Origin: Labilithrix sp.
GTDB lineage: Bacteria; Myxococcota_A; Polyangia; Polyangiales; Polyangiaceae
Direction: 5' to 3'
Assembly: GCA_019637155.1 (NCBI GenBank)
Contig: JAHBWE010000005.1
Coordinates: forward strand, 186,001 to 250,000
DNA: 64,000 bases
A model generated the notes under the pieces. It worked only from the letters and a program-made list of their open reading frames with translations. It made no database searches and was not told where the DNA came from. Shown one piece after another: positions 17,548 to 25,757 of the stretch (its first letter is position 1; the number at the start of each line of letters is the position of its first letter). Made by a program: the position numbers and the translations under genes.

Positions 17548-17602
17548 TCCGCTCTGACCCACGACGTCGCGACGGTTTGGGTGAGACGCTACGCTCTTCG
17601 GA

Positions 17603-18430
17603 ATGACGGTCCGTCACCGCGTCCTCCCGCGTCGCGGCCGCCTCCTCGTCAGCACCGACGTCCATGGAAACCTCGAGGACATGCGCGCCCTCGATGCGCG
17701 GTTCCGCGACGTCAGGCGCGCCGAGCCGGAGACGTATTGGGTCGTCCTCGGTGACGTCGTGCACGCGCCGAACGCCGCCGCGCGGGTGGATCGTCCGGAC
17801 CTCTACGACCACGACGACGGCTCCGCCGCGATCGTTCGGATGCTCCTCGACCTCCGCGCGGAGGACCCCGAGCACGTGCTCTTCGTCCTCGGCAACCACG
17901 ATCACGCGCACGTCGGCGGGCCGAAGACCAGGAAGTTCCATCGCGACGAGGCGGCGGCGCTCGAGGCGACCCTCACGCCGGAGGCGATCGCGGAGCTGCG
18001 CGCGCTCTTCGAGCCGGCGCTCCTCGCCGTCGCAGCGCCGAACGGCGTCCTCCTCACCCACGGCGCGCCCGACGACGCGCTCGTCTCCCTCGCCGAGCTC
18101 GACGGCGTCCCGCTCGACGTGCGGCGCATGACGGAGCGGCAAGCGCGCGTCGTCTTCACGCTGCTCGGCAGCTACGGGCAGCCCGCCGCCACGTGCGCGA
18201 AGATGCTCGCGCAGGTCTCGGCTGCGTCGGGCCTCGATCTCCGCGTCGTCGTGCACGGCCACGACAAATCGGAGGACGGCTTCTTCTACGAGGGAGGCAA
18301 CCAGGTCTGCCCCGTCCTCTTCGGCGCGCCGCGCGCGGAGAAGCGGTTCGTCCTCCTCGATCTCGCCGCGCGCTACGAACGCGCGGAGGACCTCCGCGAC
18401 GGCCTGGAGATCCTCCGCCTCCACGCGTGA
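17603..18430 (+). CDS. Calcineurin-like metallophosphoesterase
   Basis: 275 residues with the full two-metal phosphoesterase signature in order: DVHGN (~19-23), GDVVH (~50), GNHDH (~97), THG (~153) and VHGHD (~214). Family members hydrolyse phosphoesters such as phosphoproteins, diadenosine polyphosphates or cyclic nucleotides; the substrate is not predictable here. No signal peptide, so cytoplasmic. Convergent with the protease gene at 18496. Confidence 0.88.
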   Translation: MTVRHRVLPRRGRLLVSTDVHGNLEDMRALDARFRDVRRAEPETYWVVLGDVVHAPNAAARVDRPDLYDHDDGSAAIVRMLLDLRAEDPEHVLFVLGNHDHAHVGGPKTRKFHRDEAAALEATLTPEAIAELRALFEPALLAVAAPNGVLLTHGAPDDALVSLAELDGVPLDVRRMTERQARVVFTLLGSYGQPAATCAKMLAQVSAASGLDLRVVVHGHDKSEDGFFYEGGNQVCPVLFGAPRAEKRFVLLDLAARYERAEDLRDGLEILRLHA

Positions 18431-18495
18431 GCCGTCACGGCGCGTTCAGGACGAGGCGAGCTCCGAAGGCCTTCGCGAGCGAAGCCCGCGCGTCC

Positions 18496-20184
18496 TCATC
18501 GCGGCTTCTTCTTCTGGAGCGTGTTCTGCTTCTTCAGGTCCTCGAGCCACTTGTCGATCGAGCTGCCTCTGCCGCTCGGGGAGCGGACCATCGCTTCCAT
18601 CGGCCACATCGCGATCGGTCGCTCGTTGATCGTGAACACGATGTCGTAGCGGCCCTGCGCGCGGATGAGCGGATCGCCCCCGTCGCCCGCGCACTGCCAC
18701 GGCTGTGCGGGGCGGAGCTCGGGCCGGAAGCAGCCGACGCCGCGGCCCACGACCGTGCCCTTGTCGTCGAGCACGAACGAGCTGATCGCGGCGTTCGTCC
18801 CCGACCAACCGCGCGAGCCGCGCGCGTACCACGTGAACTCGACGCGCCGCGGGTAGCGCCACTCGACCCAGCCCGAGCGGATGCCGGAGAGCGCGAAGGG
18901 ATCCTCGCGTCCGCCCGACGCGACGATGACGTCGACCTGCGGCTCGGAGAGGTCCTCCGCCTCCGTCGCCTCCGTCGCGAGCGCCTCGTCGTCGCGATCG
19001 GGATCTTCGATCCACACGTCGGCGTGGCCCACCGTCTTGTCGCCGAGCTTCGCGTGGACATGGTAGCGCCCGCTGACCTTCGGCTCGAAGCGGAAGTCCG
19101 CCGTCGCGAAGACGACGCGCTCGTGCGGCGCGACCCTCACGCGGCGCGCCTGGGTGTCGACGGCCTCCTCGTCGGGCCCCTCGACCTCGAACGTCACCTC
19201 GTGCTCGCCGGTGGGGAGGCCGAAGAGCATCGCGACCGCGGGCACGCGCGCGACGTCGTCGGAGCCGACGTGGATCGTGCGCTCGTTGCCCTCGATCGCC
19301 GCGGTCGTGAGCGAGGTCGGATCGCGGTGCACGGTCAGGTTCTTCGTGATGAAGAGGCCGGCGCGGATCTCCTTGTCCTTCGCGCGCGCGTACTCCGCGA
19401 GGCGCGCCGCGAGGGCCGGCGGCGTGCGCGCGATCGTGGCGCGGATGTCCGACGCCGACGACGCGCTCGAGATGGTGGACGACTGGAGGCCGCCCGCGTA
19501 GAGGATCGCGTGGTTCACGCCGACGACGACGGGGCGCCCCGTCTCGCGGTCGATCGTGACGACAGGGCCGCCCGAGAACCCGGGGTACACCGGCGCGTCG
19601 AAGAGGAGGAGCTTCGCGCCGAGGAGATCGACGACGCCGGAGGTGATCCCCTCCGACACGCCCCACGCGAGCGCCCACAGCCCGGCGCCGGTGTGACCGA
19701 GCGCCCAGACGCGATGCCCCGGCGCGGGGTTCGTCGTCGCGAGGGCGAGGGGAGGGACGCCGGTGAGCGGCACCCTCGGACGCAGCAGCGCGACGTCGCG
19801 GACCTCGTCGATGTGCACGAGCTCCGCCGGCACCGTCTGCCCCGCCTTCGTGGTGAGCATCAGCTCGTCGGGGGAGCGGATGACGTGCGCGGCGGTGAGC
19901 ACGAGGCCGCCGTCGACCACGAAGCCGGTGCCGTGCGGCATCGGCTCCTTCCGGAGCGAGACGTCGACGACGGTCTTCGGCACGCGCTCCTGCTGGCCGA
20001 GGTCGCGCATCGCCAGGCGCACCTCCACCTCTCGTTGCGCGCGATCGTCGTTCAAGATCGCGACGACCGACGGCGATACCGTGTCGAAGACCATCTGCGT
20101 GGCCTCGCCCTTCATCGCGGGCGTCTTCGCCTCGCTGCAGGCGAGGATCGACGCGAGCGAGAGGACGAGGACCGGCCGCAGCAT
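18496..20184 (-). CDS. HtrA-like (S1C) serine protease lipoprotein with C-terminal beta domains
   Basis: 562 residues. The lipobox SLASILAC anchors it to a membrane. Residues ~60-270 form a trypsin-like domain with His in LTAAHVI, Asp in RDVALLRP and Ser in GFSGGPVV, so it should be active. In place of PDZ domains it carries about 280 residues of unrecognised, probably beta-rich sequence with Asp/Glu patches and Trp-rich strands, ending in a Lys-rich helix. Such proteins usually act in envelope protein quality control. Divergent from the pyrophosphatase gene, with the intergenic region holding that gene's leader. Confidence 0.85.
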   Translation of the reverse strand: MLRPVLVLSLASILACSEAKTPAMKGEATQMVFDTVSPSVVAILNDDRAQREVEVRLAMRDLGQQERVPKTVVDVSLRKEPMPHGTGFVVDGGLVLTAAHVIRSPDELMLTTKAGQTVPAELVHIDEVRDVALLRPRVPLTGVPPLALATTNPAPGHRVWALGHTGAGLWALAWGVSEGITSGVVDLLGAKLLLFDAPVYPGFSGGPVVTIDRETGRPVVVGVNHAILYAGGLQSSTISSASSASDIRATIARTPPALAARLAEYARAKDKEIRAGLFITKNLTVHRDPTSLTTAAIEGNERTIHVGSDDVARVPAVAMLFGLPTGEHEVTFEVEGPDEEAVDTQARRVRVAPHERVVFATADFRFEPKVSGRYHVHAKLGDKTVGHADVWIEDPDRDDEALATEATEAEDLSEPQVDVIVASGGREDPFALSGIRSGWVEWRYPRRVEFTWYARGSRGWSGTNAAISSFVLDDKGTVVGRGVGCFRPELRPAQPWQCAGDGGDPLIRAQGRYDIVFTINERPIAMWPMEAMVRSPSGRGSSIDKWLEDLKKQNTLQKKKPR

Positions 20185-20263
20185 CGACCTGTGTTAGCGC
20201 GAGCGCCGCAAGCCCACAAGAAGACGAGCGAATTCGACGGCACTCAACCGTCACGATTGTTCG

Positions 20264-20293
20264 TTGTCGCGCCGCGCCACGCCATGTTATGAG
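20264..20293 (+). promoter_or_regulatory. Candidate promoter of the pyrophosphatase gene
   Basis: TTGTCG (20264-20269) and TATGAG (20288-20293) with an 18-bp spacer. It is the best sigma-70-like pair in the 267-bp gap and would give a ~150-nt leader containing three hairpins. Confidence 0.35.
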
Positions 20294-20300
20294 GCGCGCA

Positions 20301-20426
20301 CCTTCGACCGGCAGTGTGGTCGAAGGCGAGGCGTGCTGAAGCGCCACTCGCTGAAAACAGCGGTCGGCGGCCAACCCCTCGAGTCGTTGGGCTCGATCGG
20401 GACAAGAGACAGGATCCCGAAGCCCA
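20301..20426 (+). promoter_or_regulatory. Structured 5' leader with three hairpins upstream of hppA
   Basis: Three consecutive perfect stems lie in the leader: 20301-20326 (9 bp, CCTTCGACC with GGTCGAAGG), 20349-20362 (CGCTG-AAAA-CAGCG), and 20388-20426 (TGGGCT/AGCCCA enclosing CGGGA/TCCCG). The last ends just before the GGAGAG Shine-Dalgarno. No known riboswitch was recognised; a translational or stability control role is inferred. Confidence 0.5.
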
Positions 20427-20451
20427 CCCCACTCGGAGAGGACTCGGTCGA

Positions 20452-23046
20452 ATGATGTCTCGTAAGGTCGTGACGAACTGGCTCCTGAAGCTCAGTGCGT
20501 TGCTGTTCACCCTCGTTTATGCGTTCCCCGCGCTCGCTCAGGCCGTCGAAAGTGGCGGTCATGGCGACGCACCGGCAGCCCCGGCCGTCCACCACGGCGG
20601 CGAGGCCAGCCTCGTCGTCCCGAACCTCGGCGACGTCCAGGTCGCGCGGTTCATGGGCGACATGTCCGGCTCGAGCCTCCTCATGGGCGGTCTCGTGGTC
20701 GCCGCCCTCGGCATGGTGTTCGCGCTCGTCATCTACGGGCAGCTGAAGAACCTGCCGGTCCACAAGTCGATGCTCGAGATCAGCGAGCTGATCTACGAGA
20801 CGTGCAAGACGTACCTCGTCACCCAGATCAAGTTCATCTTGATCCTCGAGGCGTTCATCGGCGCGATCATCGTCTACTACTTCGGCATCGCGCAGAAGTA
20901 CTTCGCCGAAGGCAAGGCGGCGCAGGTCATCATCATCCTCGCGTTCAGCCTCGTCGGCATCGCGGGCTCCTGCGCGGTCGCCTGGTTCGGCATCCGCGTG
21001 AACACGTTCGCGAACTCGCGCACGGCGTTCGCCGCGCTGAAGGGCAAGCCGTTCCCGGCCTACGCGATCCCGCTGAAGGCCGGCATGTCGATCGGCATGC
21101 TCCTCATCTCGGTCGAGCTCGTCCTGATGCTCGCCATCCTCCTCTTCATCCCCGGCCAGTACGCCGGCCCCTGCTTCATCGGGTTCGCGATCGGCGAGTC
21201 GCTCGGCGCCTCCGCCCTCCGCATCGCCGGCGGCATCTTCACGAAGATCGCCGACATCGGCTCGGACCTCATGAAGATCGCCTTCAAGATCAAGGAAGAC
21301 GACGCGCGTAACCCGGGCGTCATCGCCGACTGCACCGGCGACAACGCCGGCGACTCGGTCGGTCCGTCCGCCGACGGCTTCGAGACCTACGGCGTCACCG
21401 GCGTCGCGCTCATCTCGTTCATCCTCCTCGCGGTCCACAACCCGACCGTCCAGGTCCAGCTCCTCGTCTGGATCTTCGTCATGCGCATCGTCATGGTGAT
21501 CGCGAGCGTCGGCTCGTACTTCATCAACGACGTCATGGCGAAGGGCAAGTACGCGGACGCCGACAAGATGAACTTCGAGGCCCCGCTCACGACGCTCGTC
21601 ATCCTGACGTCGGTCGTCTCGGTCATCCTCACGTTCGTCGTCTCGAAGTACCTCATCCCCGGCATGTCGCCCGAGGAGGTGAACGCCGCGCGTCAGGCCG
21701 GTCAGGCGATCGGCATCGTCGACCAGTCGCTCTGGTGGAAGCTCTCGATCATCATCACCTGCGGCACCGCCGCCGGCGCGATCATCCCCGAGCTGATCAA
21801 GGTCTTCACCTCGACCGAGTCGGGCCACGTGAAGGAGGTCGTCACCTCCTCGCGCGAGGGCGGCGCTTCGCTCAACATCCTCTCCGGTCTCACCGCGGGT
21901 AACTTCTCGGCGTACTGGATGGGCATCGTCCTCATCTTCCTCATGGGCACCGCGTACATGGTGTCGAAGGAGGGCGTCGGCTCGATCATGATGATCGGCA
22001 CCTTCGACCCGTCCGCCGTCTTCGCCTTCGGCCTCGTCGCCTTCGGCTTCCTCGGCATGGGTCCGGTCACGATCGCGGTCGACTCGTACGGTCCGGTCAC
22101 GGACAACGCGCAGTCGGTCTACGAGCTCTCGCTCATCGAGAACGTCCCGGACGTGAAGGACGTGCTCAAGAAGGACTTCGGCTTCGACGTCCAGTTCGAG
22201 AAGGCCAAGCACGCGCTCGAGGAGAACGACGGCGCGGGCAACACATTCAAGGCGACCGCGAAGCCGGTGCTCATCGGCACCGCCGTCGTCGGCGCGACGA
22301 CGATGATCTTCGCCATCATCGTCACCCTCACGAACGGCTTCGCGGAGAACACGGACAAGATCTCGCTCCTGTATCCGCCGTTCCTCCTCGGCCTCATCGC
22401 CGGCGGCGCGGTCATCTACTGGTTCACCGGCGCGTCGACGCAGGCGGTCACCACCGGCGCGTACCGCGCGGTCGAGTTCATCAAGGCGAACATCAAGCTC
22501 GAGGGCGTCGAGAAGGCGTCGGCCGAGGACTCGAAGAAGGTCGTCGAGATCTGCACGATTTACGCGCAGAAGGGGATGTTCAACATCTTCCTCGTCATCT
22601 TCTTCAGCACGCTCGCCTTCGCGTTCTACGACTCGTTCTTCTTCATCGGCTACCTGATCGCGATCGCGCTCTTCGGCCTCTTCCAGGCGCTCTTCATGGC
22701 GAACGCCGGCGGCGCCTGGGACAACGCGAAGAAGATCGTCGAGGTCGAGCTGAAGATGAAGGGCACGCCCCTCCACGACGCGTCCGTCGTCGGCGACACG
22801 GTCGGCGATCCATTCAAGGACACGTCGAGCGTCGCGCTCAACCCGGTCATCAAGTTCACGACCCTCTTCGGCCTCCTCGCCGTCGAGCTCGCGGAGCAGA
22901 TGAAGCACGGCGACAAGACGCTCCCGACCATCCTCGCGGCCGCGTTCTTCGGCGCGTCGGTCGTGTTCGTCTACCGCAGCTTCTACGGCATGCGCATCAA
23001 CGCGGCCGAGAGCGCGGAGGCCCCCGCGAAGAAGGCGGAAGCCTGA
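20452..23046 (+). CDS. hppA: Membrane-bound ion-pumping pyrophosphatase
   Basis: 864-residue polytopic protein that couples hydrolysis of cytoplasmic PPi to outward pumping of H+ or Na+. A cleavable-looking N-terminal signal (LLFTLVYAFPALAQA) precedes about 16 membrane segments. The acidic catalytic region reads IADCTGDNAGDSVGPSADGF, corresponding to the canonical ADNVGDNVGDCAG block, and DIGSDLMKIAFKIKEDD replaces the usual DVGADLVGKVE. The motif GNTFKATAK has Lys where K+-independent enzymes have Lys. The family is certain; the pumped ion is not. Single-gene unit with a hairpin-rich leader and a strong terminator. The ATG at 20452 is followed at once by a second ATG. Confidence 0.95.
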   Translation: MMSRKVVTNWLLKLSALLFTLVYAFPALAQAVESGGHGDAPAAPAVHHGGEASLVVPNLGDVQVARFMGDMSGSSLLMGGLVVAALGMVFALVIYGQLKNLPVHKSMLEISELIYETCKTYLVTQIKFILILEAFIGAIIVYYFGIAQKYFAEGKAAQVIIILAFSLVGIAGSCAVAWFGIRVNTFANSRTAFAALKGKPFPAYAIPLKAGMSIGMLLISVELVLMLAILLFIPGQYAGPCFIGFAIGESLGASALRIAGGIFTKIADIGSDLMKIAFKIKEDDARNPGVIADCTGDNAGDSVGPSADGFETYGVTGVALISFILLAVHNPTVQVQLLVWIFVMRIVMVIASVGSYFINDVMAKGKYADADKMNFEAPLTTLVILTSVVSVILTFVVSKYLIPGMSPEEVNAARQAGQAIGIVDQSLWWKLSIIITCGTAAGAIIPELIKVFTSTESGHVKEVVTSSREGGASLNILSGLTAGNFSAYWMGIVLIFLMGTAYMVSKEGVGSIMMIGTFDPSAVFAFGLVAFGFLGMGPVTIAVDSYGPVTDNAQSVYELSLIENVPDVKDVLKKDFGFDVQFEKAKHALEENDGAGNTFKATAKPVLIGTAVVGATTMIFAIIVTLTNGFAENTDKISLLYPPFLLGLIAGGAVIYWFTGASTQAVTTGAYRAVEFIKANIKLEGVEKASAEDSKKVVEICTIYAQKGMFNIFLVIFFSTLAFAFYDSFFFIGYLIAIALFGLFQALFMANAGGAWDNAKKIVEVELKMKGTPLHDASVVGDTVGDPFKDTSSVALNPVIKFTTLFGLLAVELAEQMKHGDKTLPTILAAAFFGASVVFVYRSFYGMRINAAESAEAPAKKAEA

Positions 23047-23076
23047 TCCGAACGGCGCTCTGACCAGCGCTTCACC

Positions 23077-23113
23077 GAAGGCCGGCCCTCGCGAGAGGCG
23101 CCGGCCTTCTTAT
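23077..23113. terminator. Intrinsic terminator between hppA and the convergent collagen-like gene
   Basis: A 10-bp GC-rich stem (GAAGGCCGGC with GCCGGCCTTC) is extended inside by CCTC-GCGA-GAGG and followed by TTATT. It is symmetric enough to serve both convergent genes; the minus-strand gene's stop codon touches it. Confidence 0.75.
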
Positions 23114-23673
23114 TGGCAGGCCGTGGCGGGGAACTCGAACGTCGTGGTTCCTCCGACGAGATCCGGATCGACCGCGACGAGGGTGAGCCCGCGCGTCGCG
23201 GGGTTGAGCCGCACGACGGAGAACCCGTTGTTCGAGGCGCCGTAGCCGTCGAGCTCGACGATCACGGGGACCGTCGCGACGTTCGGATCGGAGGCGGGGT
23301 AGAACCTCGTCCCCGCTCCGAAGAGGGGGCTCTCCGTGCCGCGGATCATGGCCGTGGCGTAGGCGTCGCCGCTCGCGAGCTGCACCGCTTGGAACGACAC
23401 CTCCGCCATGCCGCTCAGGAACTGCGCTCGGCAAAGGATGGTCCCCGTGATCCCCGCCGCGGCCGCGTCTCCGTCGGCCCCCTTCGGACCGACGTCTCCC
23501 TTCTCGCCGTCAGCGCCGGGTTGACCGTCTTTCCCGTTGGCCCCCGGCGCGCCGCTCTCGCCCGGTGCGCCGGGCGGCCCGGCGGGCCCGGGGGCGCCGT
23601 CGGCGCCCGTGCACGCCGCGACGACGCAGGCGGATGCGAGGAGAAGGACCGACCATGTTCGTTCGAGCTGCAT
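23110..23673 (-). CDS. Lipoprotein with a collagen-like Gly-X-Y segment
   Basis: 187 residues. The lipobox ends ...ACVVAAC; from residue ~23 it runs as about 15 Gly-X-Y triplets (GADGAPGPAGPPGAPGESG and on to ~residue 70), rich in Pro, Asp and Lys, which should trimerise as a collagen helix. The C-terminal ~110 residues are a compact beta-rich domain with one Cys pair (ILCRAQF and ...TACQ), probably a trimeric head. Surface stalk or adhesin-like function is inferred. Its 3' end abuts the hppA terminator. Confidence 0.82.
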   Translation of the reverse strand: MQLERTWSVLLLASACVVAACTGADGAPGPAGPPGAPGESGAPGANGKDGQPGADGEKGDVGPKGADGDAAAAGITGTILCRAQFLSGMAEVSFQAVQLASGDAYATAMIRGTESPLFGAGTRFYPASDPNVATVPVIVELDGYGASNNGFSVVRLNPATRGLTLVAVDPDLVGGTTTFEFPATACQ

Positions 23674-23779
23674 CTTCGTGGCTCCTTTCGACGTCCGCGA
23701 CCAACGTCGGAAAGGAGCCTATTCGTGCGAGCCGCACGGCTTCGATGGTCATTTCTTTGGCGAGCGTCGACCCGAGCGT

Positions 23780-24688
23780 TCATCCGGAGCGCGCGAAGGT
23801 CGGGAGGTAGGGGCCGCCGACGCGCGCGAGGATCGCGTCGAGGGCGGCGGCGAGCTTGGCGTAGGCCGGGAGCGACGGCAGCGCGCTGTCGCCGATCCAC
23901 GCGAAGCGCGCGACGGCGCCGGGGGCGGCGACGTCGATGCGCCGGGCGCGCTCTCCCGGCGCGCGCGGCGGCGGCGTCAGGTCGGCGATCCCCGCCGCTC
24001 GCGCGAGCGCGCGGAGCTCGTCGAGCGTCTCCTCGGCGACGGTCCCGACCTCGGTGTAGTCGCGCGCGTTGGCCATGAACCAGACCTTGCACGCGAGGTC
24101 CGGCCCGATGACGAGCTCCGCGCTTCCGTCCGGATCGGGCGACACCTCGATCGTGTAGACGATGCGCGTGTCCTCGGGGACGACGCGCCGGCGGACCCAC
24201 TGGCGGAAGCGGCGCCACTCCGAGTGCTCCATCGGATGGCTCACGCAGCTCTCCGCGCGATCGATCCACGCGTCCGCTTCGCGCGGGGAGGGGAGGCGGA
24301 CGCCGGCCTCGAGGAGCACCTCGAGCGCGGTGAGGTTGGGGCAGCCGTAGCCGAGGCCGGCGGCGAGCCCGCCGGATTGATGCGCGAGCGCGGTCTCGCC
24401 CTTCGGGTCTTCCGCGCGGACGTCGGCGCCGGCCGCGAGGAGGCGGCGGTTGCCGTCGGCGTCGTGCGTCCACATGAGCGGGGTCCGGCCCTTGGCGTCG
24501 CGCGCGTTCGGATCGAGGCCGAGGTCGAGGAGGGCCTGCACCGTCGCGCCCGAGCGCGCTTCGTGGAGGAGCGTCTGGCCCTCGCGGCCGCGGAGCGAGC
24601 GGAGGGTGGGCGCCCAGGCCGGCTCGATGCGGAGCCTGCCCGTGCGGGTTTGCGAGAAGAGCTCGTCGTCGGAAGGCGGCGGTCGCAT
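23780..24688 (-). CDS. Ankyrin-repeat protein
   Basis: 302 residues. The N-terminal half has ankyrin units: GQTLLHEARSGATVQALLDL, then DAKGRTPLMW...LLAAGADV and DPKGETALAHQ...LEVLLEAGV. The second half is an unrecognised alpha/beta domain (KVWFMANARDYTEVGTVAEE and following) that might be an enzyme or sensor. No signal peptide. Ankyrin stacks mediate protein binding. Upstream (24689 onward) is a very small hydrophobic reading frame on the same strand. Confidence 0.8.
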   Translation of the reverse strand: MRPPPSDDELFSQTRTGRLRIEPAWAPTLRSLRGREGQTLLHEARSGATVQALLDLGLDPNARDAKGRTPLMWTHDADGNRRLLAAGADVRAEDPKGETALAHQSGGLAAGLGYGCPNLTALEVLLEAGVRLPSPREADAWIDRAESCVSHPMEHSEWRRFRQWVRRRVVPEDTRIVYTIEVSPDPDGSAELVIGPDLACKVWFMANARDYTEVGTVAEETLDELRALARAAGIADLTPPPRAPGERARRIDVAAPGAVARFAWIGDSALPSLPAYAKLAAALDAILARVGGPYLPTFARSG

Positions 24689-24707
24689 CGCCGCCAGGTA
24701 AGCCTTG

Positions 24708-24815
24708 TCACCGCGGGAACGCGAGCGCGAAGACCGAGAAGTAGAGGCCGGCGGTCGCGGCGAGGCTGACGAGGAAGAAGCTGCTGGTGCGGGCGAAGGA
24801 GAGCGTGTTCGTCAT
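24708..24815 (-). CDS. Possible 35-aa single-span membrane peptide
   Basis: Reads MTNTLSFARTSSFFLVSLAA then a hydrophobic run ending LAFPR. The hydrophobicity is compatible with one membrane helix. The Shine-Dalgarno is weak and no family is recognised, so the gene is plausible but unproven. Confidence 0.35.
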   Translation of the reverse strand: MTNTLSFARTSSFFLVSLAATAGLYFSVFALAFPR

Positions 24816-24887
24816 GATGACGACCCCATGAGCGAAGGCCGTGCCGGAGCTAACTCCGCGGATTCTCGAGGCTCGCTTGCGTGCTCG

Positions 24888-24940
24888 TCCCGGAAATGGG
24901 ATTGCGTCGTCCCGGAATCGGGCCGGGCACGGGCGCGGCA
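24888..24940 (+). promoter_or_regulatory. Paired TCCC-N6-GGGA operators and sigma-54-like element before the ABC ATPase
   Basis: TCCCGGAAATGGGA (24888-24901) and TCCCGGAATCGGGC (24910-24923) are centred exactly 22 bp (two helical turns) apart. A GGCACG-N6-GC match to the sigma-54 -24/-12 pattern lies at 24926-24939. The operator pair is convincing because it recurs before the next gene; the sigma-54 match is weak evidence in GC-rich DNA and sits unusually close to the operators. Confidence 0.55.
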
Positions 24941-24965
24941 TCGTTTTCGCTCCGGCGCGCGATCG

Positions 24966-25652
24966 ATGACGAACAGCGATCCTCTCATTGTCCTCGACGG
25001 CGTCGCCAAGGTCTTCCTGACCGACGAGATCGAGACGCACGCGCTCGACAACGTCCACCTCGAGATCGCGCGCGGCGAGTACCTCGCGATCGAAGGTCCG
25101 TCCGGCTCCGGCAAGACGACGCTCCTCTCGATCCTCGGCCTCCTCGACGTCGCCTCGAAGGGCACGTACACGCTCGCGGGCAAGGCCGTCACCGACCTCG
25201 ACGCGAGGGCGCGCGCGCACCTCCGGAACCGCGAGATCGGGTTCGTCTTCCAGACCTTCAACCTGATCGGCGATCTCACCGTCCGCGAGAACGTCGAGCT
25301 GCCGCTGACCTACCGCGACATGCCGGCGAAGGAGCGCGCGCGGCGCGTCGACGAGGCGCTCGAGCGGGTGGGGATGGGCCACCGCAAGTCCCACCTCCCG
25401 AGCCAGCTCTCCGGCGGGCAGCAGCAGCGCGTCGCGGTCGCGCGCGCGGTCGCGGGGCAGCCGTCGATCCTCTTCGCCGACGAGCCGACCGGGAGCCTCG
25501 ACTCGAAGAACGGTGACGCGGTGATGGACCTCCTCGACGGGCTCCACGCGAGCGGCACGACGATCTGCATCGTCACGCACAGCCGCGAGTACGCGGCCCG
25601 GGCCAAGCGCGCGGTCCACCTCTTCGACGGTCGCGTCGTCGAGGACCGGTAG
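24966..25652 (+). CDS. ABC transporter ATP-binding protein (MacB/LolD type)
   Basis: 228 residues. Walker A GPSGSGKTT, Q-loop QTFN, signature LSGGQQQR, Walker B ILFADEP and the H-loop THS are all intact, so it should be an active ATPase. The sequence class (lipoprotein/macrolide export, MacB/LolD/FtsE) fits the FtsX-type permeases downstream. The ATG at 24966 begins MTNSDPLIVLDGVAKVFL; the frame extends upstream only through the operator region. First gene of the efflux module; 105 bp with a second operator pair separate it from the fusion protein gene. Confidence 0.93.
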   Translation: MTNSDPLIVLDGVAKVFLTDEIETHALDNVHLEIARGEYLAIEGPSGSGKTTLLSILGLLDVASKGTYTLAGKAVTDLDARARAHLRNREIGFVFQTFNLIGDLTVRENVELPLTYRDMPAKERARRVDEALERVGMGHRKSHLPSQLSGGQQQRVAVARAVAGQPSILFADEPTGSLDSKNGDAVMDLLDGLHASGTTICIVTHSREYAARAKRAVHLFDGRVVEDR

Positions 25653-25747
25653 TCCCAGGACCGGGATCCGCGCGTCCCGAAATCGGGACGGGCCCGCGGT
25701 CACGAGAGGCAAAACACGAGGCTTGGGCTCGGCACGCTCGTCGCTTG
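25653..25747 (+). promoter_or_regulatory. Second TCCC-N6-GGGA operator pair and sigma-54-like promoter before the fusion protein gene
   Basis: TCCCAGGACCGGGA (25653-25666, starting at the ATPase stop codon) and TCCCGAAATCGGGA (25675-25688; palindrome GTCCCGA-AA-TCGGGAC) are again centred 22 bp apart. A GGCACG-N6-GC element at 25731-25744 would start transcription just before the ATG at 25758, placing the operators about 75 and 97 bp upstream, within the range of NtrC-type activator sites. Confidence 0.55.
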
Positions 25748-25757
25748 TCGCGCGGGC

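Noticed and set aside
20287..22908. 873-codon open frame antisense to the pyrophosphatase gene
   Set aside because: It is a mirror of G/C third-position bias in a long gene; the translation is Arg/Asp/Glu/Val-rich without domains, while the sense strand encodes a complete known protein.
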